Positions 1-5,437 of a DNA stretch of 5,437 bases are shown piece after piece (position 1 is the first letter of the stretch; each line of letters opens with the position of its first letter). The notes below the pieces were generated by a model. The model did no database searches. It was given only the letters and a program-made list of their open reading frames with translations, and had not been told where the DNA came from. A program made the translations under genes and the position numbers. Origin of the DNA: an uncultured Sutterella sp. (GTDB taxonomy: Bacteria; Pseudomonadota; Gammaproteobacteria; Burkholderiales; Burkholderiaceae_F); NCBI GenBank assembly GCA_900553105.1, contig USCE01000102.1, positions 1 to 5,437 on the forward strand, in the 5' to 3' direction.

Positions 1-41
1 GAGCCTTATCGTCGGCAGCGTCAGATGTGTATAAGAGACAG
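1..41 (+). other. Nextera Read 1 adapter with i5 index (artefact)
   Basis: Library-preparation sequence, not genome. Bases 9-22 match the Nextera Read 1 tail (TCGTCGGCAGCGTC) and 23-41 match the Tn5 mosaic end (AGATGTGTATAAGAGACAG) exactly. Bases 1-8 (GAGCCTTA) sit exactly where the i5 index should be and match, from memory, Nextera XT index S521. The biological insert therefore begins at base 42, and nothing upstream of the first gene beyond 42 can be inferred. Confidence 0.98.
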
Positions 42-96
42 CAGTAAACTGAGTCAAAAATAACTCTTAAATCCCACATGGGGAAAGGTAAAAATC

Positions 97-834
97 ATGA
101 AAACATCTATCGCAACTTTATTGTGCTCATGTGTGCTGGCGGCAGGCGCTGCCCACGCAGAAACGCTTTTGGTAGGCACCGATGCAGGCCTGGCACCCTT
201 TGAGTTCAAAGACCCGAAGACCGAACAGATTGTCGGCTTTGATATCGACATCATTAAGGCAGTGGCCAAGGCGGTGGGCGACGAGGCTAAAATCCAGAAT
301 ATGCAATTTGCAGGCATCATTCCGGCACTGCAAACCAATATGATTGATGTGGCCATTGCAGCAATCACCATTACCGATGAGCGCAAAAAACAAGTGCTTT
401 TCTCCGATCCGTATTACGATGTCGGCCTAGCCATGGTTATTGAAGCCAAGAACGAGTCGAAATATAAAACGCTTGAAGACGTGGAAGGCAAAGCGATTTG
501 TGCTCAAATTGGTTCGACCGGCTCTTTGCTTGCTCAGTCGGTGAAAGGTGCCAAGGTAATGAACTTTGATCAAGTGGCCGAGGCTATCATGGAATTGAAA
601 ATGGGCGGTTGTGCAGCTGCTCTTTTAGGTGACACCACGGCTCGTCATTATCAAAAGATTCATAACGATAAAGAAATTCTAGTTGTTCCGCATTTGTATA
701 ACCCCAAGCAAGTCGGAATCGCAACGGCGAAAAAGAATACCGCACTGATCGAAAAAATTAACAAAGGTTTGGCAGCTATAAAAGCCAGCGGAGAATACGA
801 CAGAATTTATCAAAAGTGGCTCGGGCATGAGTAA
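97..834 (+). CDS. Periplasmic polar amino acid ABC transporter substrate-binding protein (GlnH-like)
   Basis: Soluble receptor that would capture an amino acid, probably glutamine or another polar one, in the periplasm and deliver it to an ABC importer. Seen: 245 residues, normal for family SBP_bac_3; a Sec signal peptide at 1-21 with a predicted cut after AHA; then an N-terminal lobe starting VGTDAGLAPFEF, the family signature GFDIDI near 47-52, FAGIIPALQ at 71-79 and ITITDERKK at 90-98. By alignment with remembered E. coli GlnH, Asp29, Phe71, Thr91, Arg96 and Asp179 correspond to ligand-binding positions (carboxylate clamp Arg96, amino-group Asp179). Several others differ (Leu32 for Phe13, Ala89 for Gly68, Gly178 for His156), so the exact ligand is uncertain. 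The start is backed by a GGGAAAGG ribosome site at 81-88. Cys10 and Cys12 lie in the signal peptide but do not form a good lipobox. No permease or ATPase gene follows; partners may lie upstream of the artificial edge or elsewhere. Confidence 0.95.
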   Translation: MKTSIATLLCSCVLAAGAAHAETLLVGTDAGLAPFEFKDPKTEQIVGFDIDIIKAVAKAVGDEAKIQNMQFAGIIPALQTNMIDVAIAAITITDERKKQVLFSDPYYDVGLAMVIEAKNESKYKTLEDVEGKAICAQIGSTGSLLAQSVKGAKVMNFDQVAEAIMELKMGGCAAALLGDTTARHYQKIHNDKEILVVPHLYNPKQVGIATAKKNTALIEKINKGLAAIKASGEYDRIYQKWLGHE

Positions 835-864
835 ATAGATTTCAATTAATGCATTTAGCTCAAA

Positions 865-894
865 GCATGAGACAGGATAAATCCTGTTTCATGC
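865..894 (+). terminator. Strong hairpin after the binding-protein gene, possible terminator without U-tract
   Basis: GCATGAGACAGGAT (865-878) pairs with ATCCTGTTTCATGC (881-894) along the full arm, with one G-U pair, leaving a four-base TAAA loop once the innermost pair is left open. It begins 30 bases after the stop codon of the gene ending at 834, the usual place for a terminator. However, AAATAGCTCC follows instead of a T-run, and on the opposite strand only TTT follows. It may be a 3'-end stabilising stem or Rho-assisted terminator rather than a classical intrinsic one. Confidence 0.5.
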
Positions 895-1038
895 AAATAG
901 CTCCAGGTTTGATTTTTGTCATAAACTTTGCAATCCAATCTCGATACACTTGCAGATACTGTTGCTCATAACGACTATTTGGGTTTAATTGATTTTTTCG
1001 GGTTTAGAAAGCGATTTCGAATCGATAGCGTAGAGACG

Positions 1039-1071
1039 GGTAAAACACAGGTTGCAACAGTCGCGTTTACC
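1039..1071. promoter_or_regulatory. Nested dyad, possible operator
   Basis: GGTAAA (1039-1044) and TTTACC (1066-1071) form an inverted repeat whose centre (1055) nearly coincides with that of the perfect palindrome GTTGCAAC (1051-1058, centre 1054.5). It lies about 80 bases upstream of the gene starting at 1149, in otherwise non-coding sequence. A transcription-factor site is possible. The evidence is symmetry alone, and no regulator is encoded nearby. Confidence 0.25.
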
Positions 1072-1148
1072 ATTTCTTTTAAAGTTTAATTCCCTATTCA
1101 ACTGACGCTACTTTGATTGTCTTCGAACTCGAGAAATCTTGAGGGAAG

Positions 1149-2075
1149 ATGATGACGGGTTACAAAGGTTTTTTCGTTCAAGCGGCTTTTTATTGCACGC
1201 CTATTTATGCACGCGTTTTAATCCATCCGATACGGGCTAGTGTAGAGCCTGCTCAACATCGCTCGTGGGCAGAAGTCAATGATGAACTGATGCGTTTGGT
1301 GCCTTCTGCTACTTTACTGCATCTTGTCACCGTGCAATTAACTCGCGAGATGGGAGATATTGCGCTTGAGAATATTAACGGCTGGATATTGCATGCTTCA
1401 CGAGTAACGCAGGCTCGAGAGGCTCTTGTAAAGGCTTCTGAGCGATTCGTGGCTATTCGGGATGGCGTTTTTAAAACAGAATTAACTGCTGCTGTTAAAG
1501 CTCTTTTGGTTAGAAGGCCTCAGTATCGAGCTTTCTTAAGTGACAAAGATACACTCAATGAAGCGGCCTTGGAGATTGTCAGTCGAGCGCTTGCGCTCTG
1601 TCGCTTTCATTGGGAAATTGGTCTATACGTTAATACAGATGCCCGAGCACTTAGTGTTCGTGCTTTATCGCTATTGCAATCAACGCTTGCCGAGCGTATA
1701 GCACTGCAAAGTCAAGAACACAGCATCATGATGCCGGCCCGATTTAAGTTTTATCGTCGCTTAAGTGAACGCATGGAGCAGTTTCGAGGGCTCGATGTCA
1801 GACTGGATGCATCAATAGAACTACTAGTCAGTGCAGTCGCATTGTTTCCCCATGACGGTCGTGCTCTTTATGGTTCGAGCTTGAATCAATTTTGGTCTAT
1901 TTGTGAGAATTTGTTGGATTCCTTAAACGACCATCTGCAAGACGATTTTGGCTCCGAAATTGAATATTTTGAAGAACTGGATGAGGCCAGCGATCTATTT
2001 GAAAACGATACGATCGATACCCTTGTGGTGCTCGATCAAATTGACAATAACAACGGTATTGAGTTTTTAAGGTAA
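1149..2075 (+). CDS. Hypothetical protein, mostly helical with acidic C-terminal tail
   Basis: I do not recognise this protein. It is an intact 308-codon frame with normal protein-like composition. The N-terminus (residues 8-25) is moderately hydrophobic but contains Arg22 and is not a convincing signal peptide or membrane anchor. The body (about 35-260) looks predominantly alpha-helical and is rich in Leu, Ala, Arg and Glu, with a basic patch around ARFKFYRRLSER (197-208). The last ~45 residues are very acidic (for example EIEYFEELDEASDLFEND), with almost no basic residues before the final Arg. Two Met codons open the frame: GAGG at 1141-1144 lies 7 bases before the second ATG (1152) but too close to the first (1149), so translation probably begins at 1152, giving 307 residues. 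Its neighbours give no functional clue: the gene stands alone, converging on the minus-strand unit. No catalytic motif, metal cluster or nucleotide-binding loop is visible. Likely cytoplasmic. Confidence 0.75.
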   Translation: MMTGYKGFFVQAAFYCTPIYARVLIHPIRASVEPAQHRSWAEVNDELMRLVPSATLLHLVTVQLTREMGDIALENINGWILHASRVTQAREALVKASERFVAIRDGVFKTELTAAVKALLVRRPQYRAFLSDKDTLNEAALEIVSRALALCRFHWEIGLYVNTDARALSVRALSLLQSTLAERIALQSQEHSIMMPARFKFYRRLSERMEQFRGLDVRLDASIELLVSAVALFPHDGRALYGSSLNQFWSICENLLDSLNDHLQDDFGSEIEYFEELDEASDLFENDTIDTLVVLDQIDNNNGIEFLR

Positions 2076-2182
2076 CAGGGGCAAGGCTCAGGATACAGAA
2101 AAATGAAAGATCTTTAGCCTTACCCGCAAGATTGGGTTCAGCTGAAAGAGTCTTTCAAAAGCGTTGTCATTAACCGAGAAAA
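2076..2182. other. Convergent intergenic spacer
   Basis: Spacer between the plus-strand hypothetical gene and the terminator of the minus-strand unit. It contains only weak inverted repeats: AAGGCT/AGCCTT enclosing about 24 bases near 2083-2119, AAAGATCTTT at 2106-2115, and TGAAAGA-G-TCTTTCA at 2143-2157. None is followed by a T-run, so I see no clear plus-strand terminator. The plus-strand transcript may rely on the 2183-2220 hairpin or on Rho. Confidence 0.5.
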
Positions 2183-2220
2183 AATAGCGCCAAACGCTCT
2201 AACGGCTGTTTGGCGCTATT
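2179..2220 (-). terminator. Rho-independent terminator of the minus-strand unit
   Basis: On the minus strand AATAGCGCCAAAC (2220-2208) pairs perfectly with GTTTGGCGCTATT (2195-2183), a 13-bp stem with a 12-base loop. A run of six T (2184-2179) follows and partly overlaps the stem base. It begins 19 bases after the stop codon at 2240. Read on the plus strand the same stem has no T-run after it, so it is mainly directional. Confidence 0.92.
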
Positions 2221-2239
2221 GGAAGTTAAAAGAACCGCA

Positions 2240-5092
2240 TCACTTGCCTGACAACTGCTCCCAAGAATCCGCTTGATACATGGGGCCCTTGACCCGCCAG
2301 AAGGATTCTTCTCGGTAAAGGTTACCGGTAACACCATCCGGCACAAAGGTGTGGCGCACGTCATGGCTTTCGTTATAACGCTCGTTTTTAACCGCAGCTA
2401 AAACAAAATTTAACGTGTGAACGTTACCGATTTGGATGTCGGAAACAGCCATCGGTGCACGCGGATCGGCATTACGGTGCTTAATCAACATGAGCGCACT
2501 CGGTCGTCCGAGGTCGGGGGGATTGCCATTGAAGGCCTGATCAATTTCAGGGACAAAGCCTGAGCTGTGATCAGACACCACAATGATGGTGGTGTTATCA
2601 AAGATGCCTTCTTGACGCATCCAGTCAAACCATTTAGCAACGGACTTTAAGGAGCAAACTTCGGTGGCAAATTGACCGCCCGGAATCTTATCCTCACGAC
2701 TGCCGCCCACGGGTTTGTTATTGACTTGACAGGTATCAGGCAATAAGAACCATGGATAGTGACTTAATTCCGAATCGATAAACTTAAAGGTGTTGCCGCT
2801 AGCGTGAGTGTTGGAGACTTCTGGCAAGGACTCAATGAGTGCTAGATCGCGGAAAGTCTTATAGGCAAGCGATGCATCACTTTTACCCATCACGCGTTCA
2901 ATCCAACGGCCATCCTTATAGATGACGTTTTTCATACTCCAGGGCACAGCGTTAAAAAGGCTAACCGCCAGCAAGAAACTATCGCTGTTGCCGGCTTCAA
3001 TCTCGATATTGTTTTTATCTTGATAGCGGCGCGTGTAGCTGTCACCGATGTTTCGAATTAAAAGAGCTTGACGGCTTGTATGTTGCATCAGGCGGTTTCG
3101 GTCGAGCCAGTTCTTTTCAAAAATGGCAATGTCGAAATCCTCGGGCAAGCGGTTAATTGTATCGGCATAGCCGCGGTTAATCTTTTCAACTAAAGAGAGA
3201 TCTTCATTTTTATTGAGTTCCCACGGCGTGCATTGCTCGCCGCACAAAATCGAGGGCAGACTGGCAGCTGTCGAGGGACCTGTGGCTAACGTATCCCGAT
3301 ACCAGGTAAAGCCTGCAAATTGTTTGTGAAGCTCGGGATTTTCATCCATGATAGCTTTCACGTGAGAGCCAGCAAAGGCATCGAGCATTACGACCACAAT
3401 ATTGTGACCGTTGCGGCTAAAGCCAAAGAGTCTGTCATTGTAGGCCGGCAGTTGCACGCTTTGAGCACTTTCGGGATCCAGTTTCCAAGCCGCTTGCGAG
3501 TTCCACAGTAAAACAACGGCGTTGCCTAACCCAGCAATGGTGCATAAGCAAAGCACCATGCGCATGAGCTTGATCTGGTTTTTGCGGATAAGGACAATGA
3601 ATAAAACCGTTACCGTTGCAATGACTGCGGCATCCACGAGCAGGTTAACAGATCGGAAAAGGGGCTGTGGATTGGCAATGATAAATGCGTCGATCGTACC
3701 TACCTGAAGCGGTAAAAGGAAAGCGTAAACCGTCATCAAAATAGCGATGAAGGCAAGTGCATAGCCACCCAGGTTTTCTCTGCGACACAAAATAAAGAGC
3801 TTTAACACGGCCCACATGACCACGGCGCCGATGGCAGTATAAAGAATCAGTAACGCAAGCACCTCTTCAATGCGTGAGAAGGTCTCTGGTGCCGTGCAAT
3901 AGGCCTGAACCGGCAGGTAAAAGGCCAAAAGTACCACAAGCCAGACGCCCGCAGGCGTTGCCAGCGAAGCCGGCTTCACGCTCGGATATAGTACTTCCGA
4001 GAGTTTGCCCTTGAGGTCCATCACCATCAATACGGCCACAAAGAGCAAAAGGCCGGCTGTGAGCGCAAAGTAGTGACGGTTTTCACCGAGGAAATACCAT
4101 TTGATCCAAACGGAAAGCTCATAGTAAACGATGACCGTGAGCCACAAACACAGCATCGGGCGTTTCCAGACGCGTGCTCTTACAGCTTCAACAATTAAAA
4201 CAACCGCTAAAAAGACGTAGAGGTAGTCTGAGAGATTGCTGAAGGTGAACTTTTGAGCATCGCTCATTGCCATCATTTGGTTGGAGGAAATGAGCGCAAA
4301 GAAGGAACCGATTGCCCAGATGCCTAGTAAGTACGTATCGCGCCAAGTCAGACTTCTTGTGGCTTGCGCAGTAAAGAAGCGAGCTTCCGGTGAGAGTCGC
4401 GGTAAGCGCTTAAAGTCAATGCGACCTACGAGGTCATAGACAATGTTTTTACCGAGCGAGAAGATGTTGTTACACGTCCAATAGAGTACCAAGCCGCTGG
4501 CTGCCGTATAGAGCAATACTAGGAAAAGTGCCGCCATCCCATAGAGTTGCATCTTGTCACGTCGGGCAAGGTTTTTCGTGTAAACCAAGGCACTGACCAC
4601 ATTGATCACCGTCATCAAAATCGGCATGACGTTGATATCAAAACCGCCCAAACTAAAAAGCGCATCAGGCTTGGAGAGATCGTGCAGGAACCAGAAACTG
4701 ACGCCTTGCAAGGGCTCAAAGTGGCTCAGGAAGTGATAAGCGGCAAAGAAAAACGGAATCTGCAGGAAAAAGCCGATACTGGAGCGCAGACTCAAAAGCG
4801 GCGAGAATCCTGCTTGTCGGTGCATTGTTGTGATCATTGCAAAGCGCTCTTGGCCTTTAAACGAAGCCTTAATCATGGCCTCTTTGTCTTCAAAGGACTT
4901 GCGAAGCGCGCGCTCATCTTCTTGCCAAGCTTCCGCTTTCATGTAGATGGGCAAAATGACGATATTGACCACAAGGCTCATCACAATGATGGCCCAGCCC
5001 CAATTAAGCGTTTGTGTGTGTCCCCACAGGAGTGCTTCATGCATCCAGTACTCAAGCGGGGCAATGAAAAGAGTGTAAAGAAAATCAATCAT
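2240..5092 (-). CDS. YidC/Oxa1-like membrane domain fused to sulfatase/LTA-synthase-like periplasmic domain
   Basis: Large 950-residue inner-membrane protein. Residues 1-220 match the core of the YidC/Oxa1 insertase family: an amphipathic start helix (3-22), a first helix at 31-50 (NWGWAIIVMSLVVNIVILP), a charged cytoplasmic hairpin (51-100), QIPFFFAAYHFLSH (111-124), MPILMTVINVVSALVYTK (156-173) and SGLVLYWTCNNIFSL (199-213). The large periplasmic domain and basic tail of E. coli YidC are absent, and Asn43 occupies the conserved groove-arginine position. About nine further helices follow (near 255-272, 286-303, 312-330, 339-358, 383-399, 407-433, 445-465, 483-503, 511-530). Five core helices plus nine would place the C-terminus in the periplasm. 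Residues 560-905 are an alkaline-phosphatase-superfamily domain: VVVMLDAF with metal ligand Asp571, GPSTAASLPS with candidate nucleophile Thr608, His778 in SELSHYPW, and VVSDHSSG with Asp841/His842. Cys617/621 and Cys788/813 could form disulfides, as in exported EptA-like enzymes. It probably transfers or removes a phospho- or sulfo-group on a surface glycan or lipid; the substrate is unknown. The start overlaps the preceding stop as ATGA, implying translational coupling. Confidence 0.9.
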   Translation of the reverse strand: MIDFLYTLFIAPLEYWMHEALLWGHTQTLNWGWAIIVMSLVVNIVILPIYMKAEAWQEDERALRKSFEDKEAMIKASFKGQERFAMITTMHRQAGFSPLLSLRSSIGFFLQIPFFFAAYHFLSHFEPLQGVSFWFLHDLSKPDALFSLGGFDINVMPILMTVINVVSALVYTKNLARRDKMQLYGMAALFLVLLYTAASGLVLYWTCNNIFSLGKNIVYDLVGRIDFKRLPRLSPEARFFTAQATRSLTWRDTYLLGIWAIGSFFALISSNQMMAMSDAQKFTFSNLSDYLYVFLAVVLIVEAVRARVWKRPMLCLWLTVIVYYELSVWIKWYFLGENRHYFALTAGLLLFVAVLMVMDLKGKLSEVLYPSVKPASLATPAGVWLVVLLAFYLPVQAYCTAPETFSRIEEVLALLILYTAIGAVVMWAVLKLFILCRRENLGGYALAFIAILMTVYAFLLPLQVGTIDAFIIANPQPLFRSVNLLVDAAVIATVTVLFIVLIRKNQIKLMRMVLCLCTIAGLGNAVVLLWNSQAAWKLDPESAQSVQLPAYNDRLFGFSRNGHNIVVVMLDAFAGSHVKAIMDENPELHKQFAGFTWYRDTLATGPSTAASLPSILCGEQCTPWELNKNEDLSLVEKINRGYADTINRLPEDFDIAIFEKNWLDRNRLMQHTSRQALLIRNIGDSYTRRYQDKNNIEIEAGNSDSFLLAVSLFNAVPWSMKNVIYKDGRWIERVMGKSDASLAYKTFRDLALIESLPEVSNTHASGNTFKFIDSELSHYPWFLLPDTCQVNNKPVGGSREDKIPGGQFATEVCSLKSVAKWFDWMRQEGIFDNTTIIVVSDHSSGFVPEIDQAFNGNPPDLGRPSALMLIKHRNADPRAPMAVSDIQIGNVHTLNFVLAAVKNERYNESHDVRHTFVPDGVTGNLYREESFWRVKGPMYQADSWEQLSGK

Positions 5093-5402
5093 TTATTACC
5101 CGCCTTTAAAGAGTCTGCTGTGTGAATCAAGTGCTCGGCAATCACGGGGCCGGCACAACCGAAGTTCACAACGTTGTTATTGCGAATGCTCTGAATTTTT
5201 TGAGCCATGTCATCGTGGCGGGCCAAGAGCTCGCGCACGGCATCAACAATACGGGCTTCATCCCCGGGCATGATGCGTTTACCCAGTGAGTCAAGCGCTT
5301 GCATCTCCCAAGCTTCATGGGGAATTTCCCACGCCTCGAAGCCTTCTTTCATGGGACCGGCACCCACTGAAATCACCGGTCGCAAGAAATTAAACGCAAA
5401 GT
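5089..5402 (-). CDS. C-terminal fragment, possible glycosyl- or glycerophosphotransferase-like enzyme (partial)
   Basis: The frame is open from the adapter junction at 5402 to a TGA at 5091-5089, giving the last 103 residues of a longer protein. Its true start lies outside the window: reading upstream from the apparent TTG start at 5385, the frame continues as FAFNF with no stop. Visible features are FLRPVISVGAGPMKEGFEAWE near the cut end, an amphipathic helical stretch (DEARIVDAVRELLARHDDMA) and an ending containing VVNFGCAGPVIAEHLI. This layout resembles the C-terminal Rossmann-like lobe of GT-B glycosyltransferases and CDP-glycerol glycerophosphotransferase-type enzymes, but no catalytic motif is retained, so the family is a guess. 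It is upstream in the same unit as the YidC/sulfatase-like gene and shares the ATGA stop/start overlap, which suggests a shared role in surface-polymer synthesis or modification. Confidence 0.8.
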
Positions 5403-5437
5403 CTGTCTCTTATACACATCTCCGAGCCCACGAGACC
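5403..5437 (-). other. Nextera Read 2 adapter (artefact)
   Basis: Bases 5403-5421 are the reverse complement of the Tn5 mosaic end (CTGTCTCTTATACACATCT) and 5422-5436 match the Nextera Read 2 tail (CCGAGCCCACGAGAC). Base 5437 would be the first base of the i7 index. This is read-through library sequence. The genome ends at 5402, and the truncated minus-strand gene is cut by this junction, not by a biological event. Confidence 0.98.

Larger units (their letters stand above)
835..1148. other. Intergenic region of 314 bases
   Basis: No credible coding sequence lies between the binding-protein gene and the next plus-strand gene. It holds a strong hairpin at 865-894, a direct repeat (GGGTTTA at 981-987 and 1000-1006), a short dyad CGATT-TCG-AATCG at 1012-1024, and a nested dyad at 1039-1071. 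The sequence is AT-rich, as expected of a promoter region for the gene at 1149. I could not settle on a convincing sigma70 promoter: TTTAAT at 1085-1090 is a fair -10 box, but no good -35 box lies 16-18 bases upstream of it. Confidence 0.6.

Noticed and set aside
23..41. Tn5 mosaic end at the left, with its inverted copy at 5403-5421, as a composite transposon
   Set aside because: The paired inverted 19-base ends are engineered mosaic ends attached to Illumina Read 1 and Read 2 tails. No transposase gene and no target-site duplication are present.
121..132. Lipoprotein signal (Cys10 or Cys12) in the binding protein
   Set aside because: The residues before the cysteines do not fit a lipobox, and a clean AHA signal peptidase I site follows at residue 21.
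54..393. Two minus-strand open frames (110 and 88 codons)
   Set aside because: They are antisense to the clearly real GlnH-like gene. One starts within the coding region and runs past its start, and neither has a ribosome site or a recognisable product.
2170..2364. A 64-codon minus-strand frame
   Set aside because: It overlaps the end of the 950-residue gene in another frame and runs through the terminator hairpin, so it is not a plausible gene.
3320..3707. Two short plus-strand frames (63 and 61 codons)
   Set aside because: Both are antisense to the membrane/sulfatase gene, with no ribosome site and no domain-like sequence.
4547..5125. A 192-codon plus-strand open frame
   Set aside because: It lies wholly antisense to the YidC-like domain and the gene overlap. 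Its translation is rich in His, Lys and Gln without domain character, as expected of a shadow frame.
5089..5385. A complete 98-residue gene starting at a TTG codon at 5385
   Set aside because: The frame stays open upstream (FAFNF) to the adapter junction and the sequence looks like the C-terminal lobe of a larger enzyme. It is a truncated gene, and the TTG is an internal leucine codon.

Overview
This is a 5.4-kb piece of bacterial DNA that still carries Illumina Nextera adapter sequence at both ends (bases 1-41 and 5403-5437). Only about 42-5402 is biological, and both edges are artificial breaks. The gene style (tightly spaced, GlnH-like binding protein with a Sec signal peptide, purine-rich ribosome binding sites, a classical intrinsic terminator, roughly balanced base composition) fits a Gram-negative proteobacterium. 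A gut-associated betaproteobacterium such as a Sutterellaceae member is my best guess, from general resemblance only; no marker gene in the window confirms it.

Left part (42-2182, plus strand): a complete periplasmic polar amino acid-binding protein of the GlnH/SBP_bac_3 family (97-834), with no permease or ATPase gene beside it. A 314-base gap follows, holding a strong hairpin without a U-tract, a nested dyad and a spaced direct repeat. Then comes an unrecognised 307-308 residue protein (1149-2075) with a strongly acidic C-terminal tail.

Right part (5402-2183, minus strand): a convergent two-gene unit. The first gene is only a C-terminal fragment (5402-5089), probably of a glycosyltransferase or glycerophosphotransferase-like enzyme. 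It overlaps by four bases (ATGA) with a 950-residue membrane protein (5092-2240). That protein joins a YidC/Oxa1-type insertase core, about nine further membrane helices and a C-terminal periplasmic domain of the sulfatase/LTA-synthase/EptA (alkaline phosphatase) superfamily. A perfect 13-bp hairpin with a T-run ends the unit.

The membrane fusion and its partner are the most interesting part. My inference is that they belong to a cell-surface glycan locus in which the sulfatase-like domain transfers a phospho-substituent (such as glycerophosphate or phosphoethanolamine) outside the membrane. The insertase-like domain lacks the conserved groove arginine of true YidC and may have been repurposed. 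The two halves of the window look functionally unrelated.
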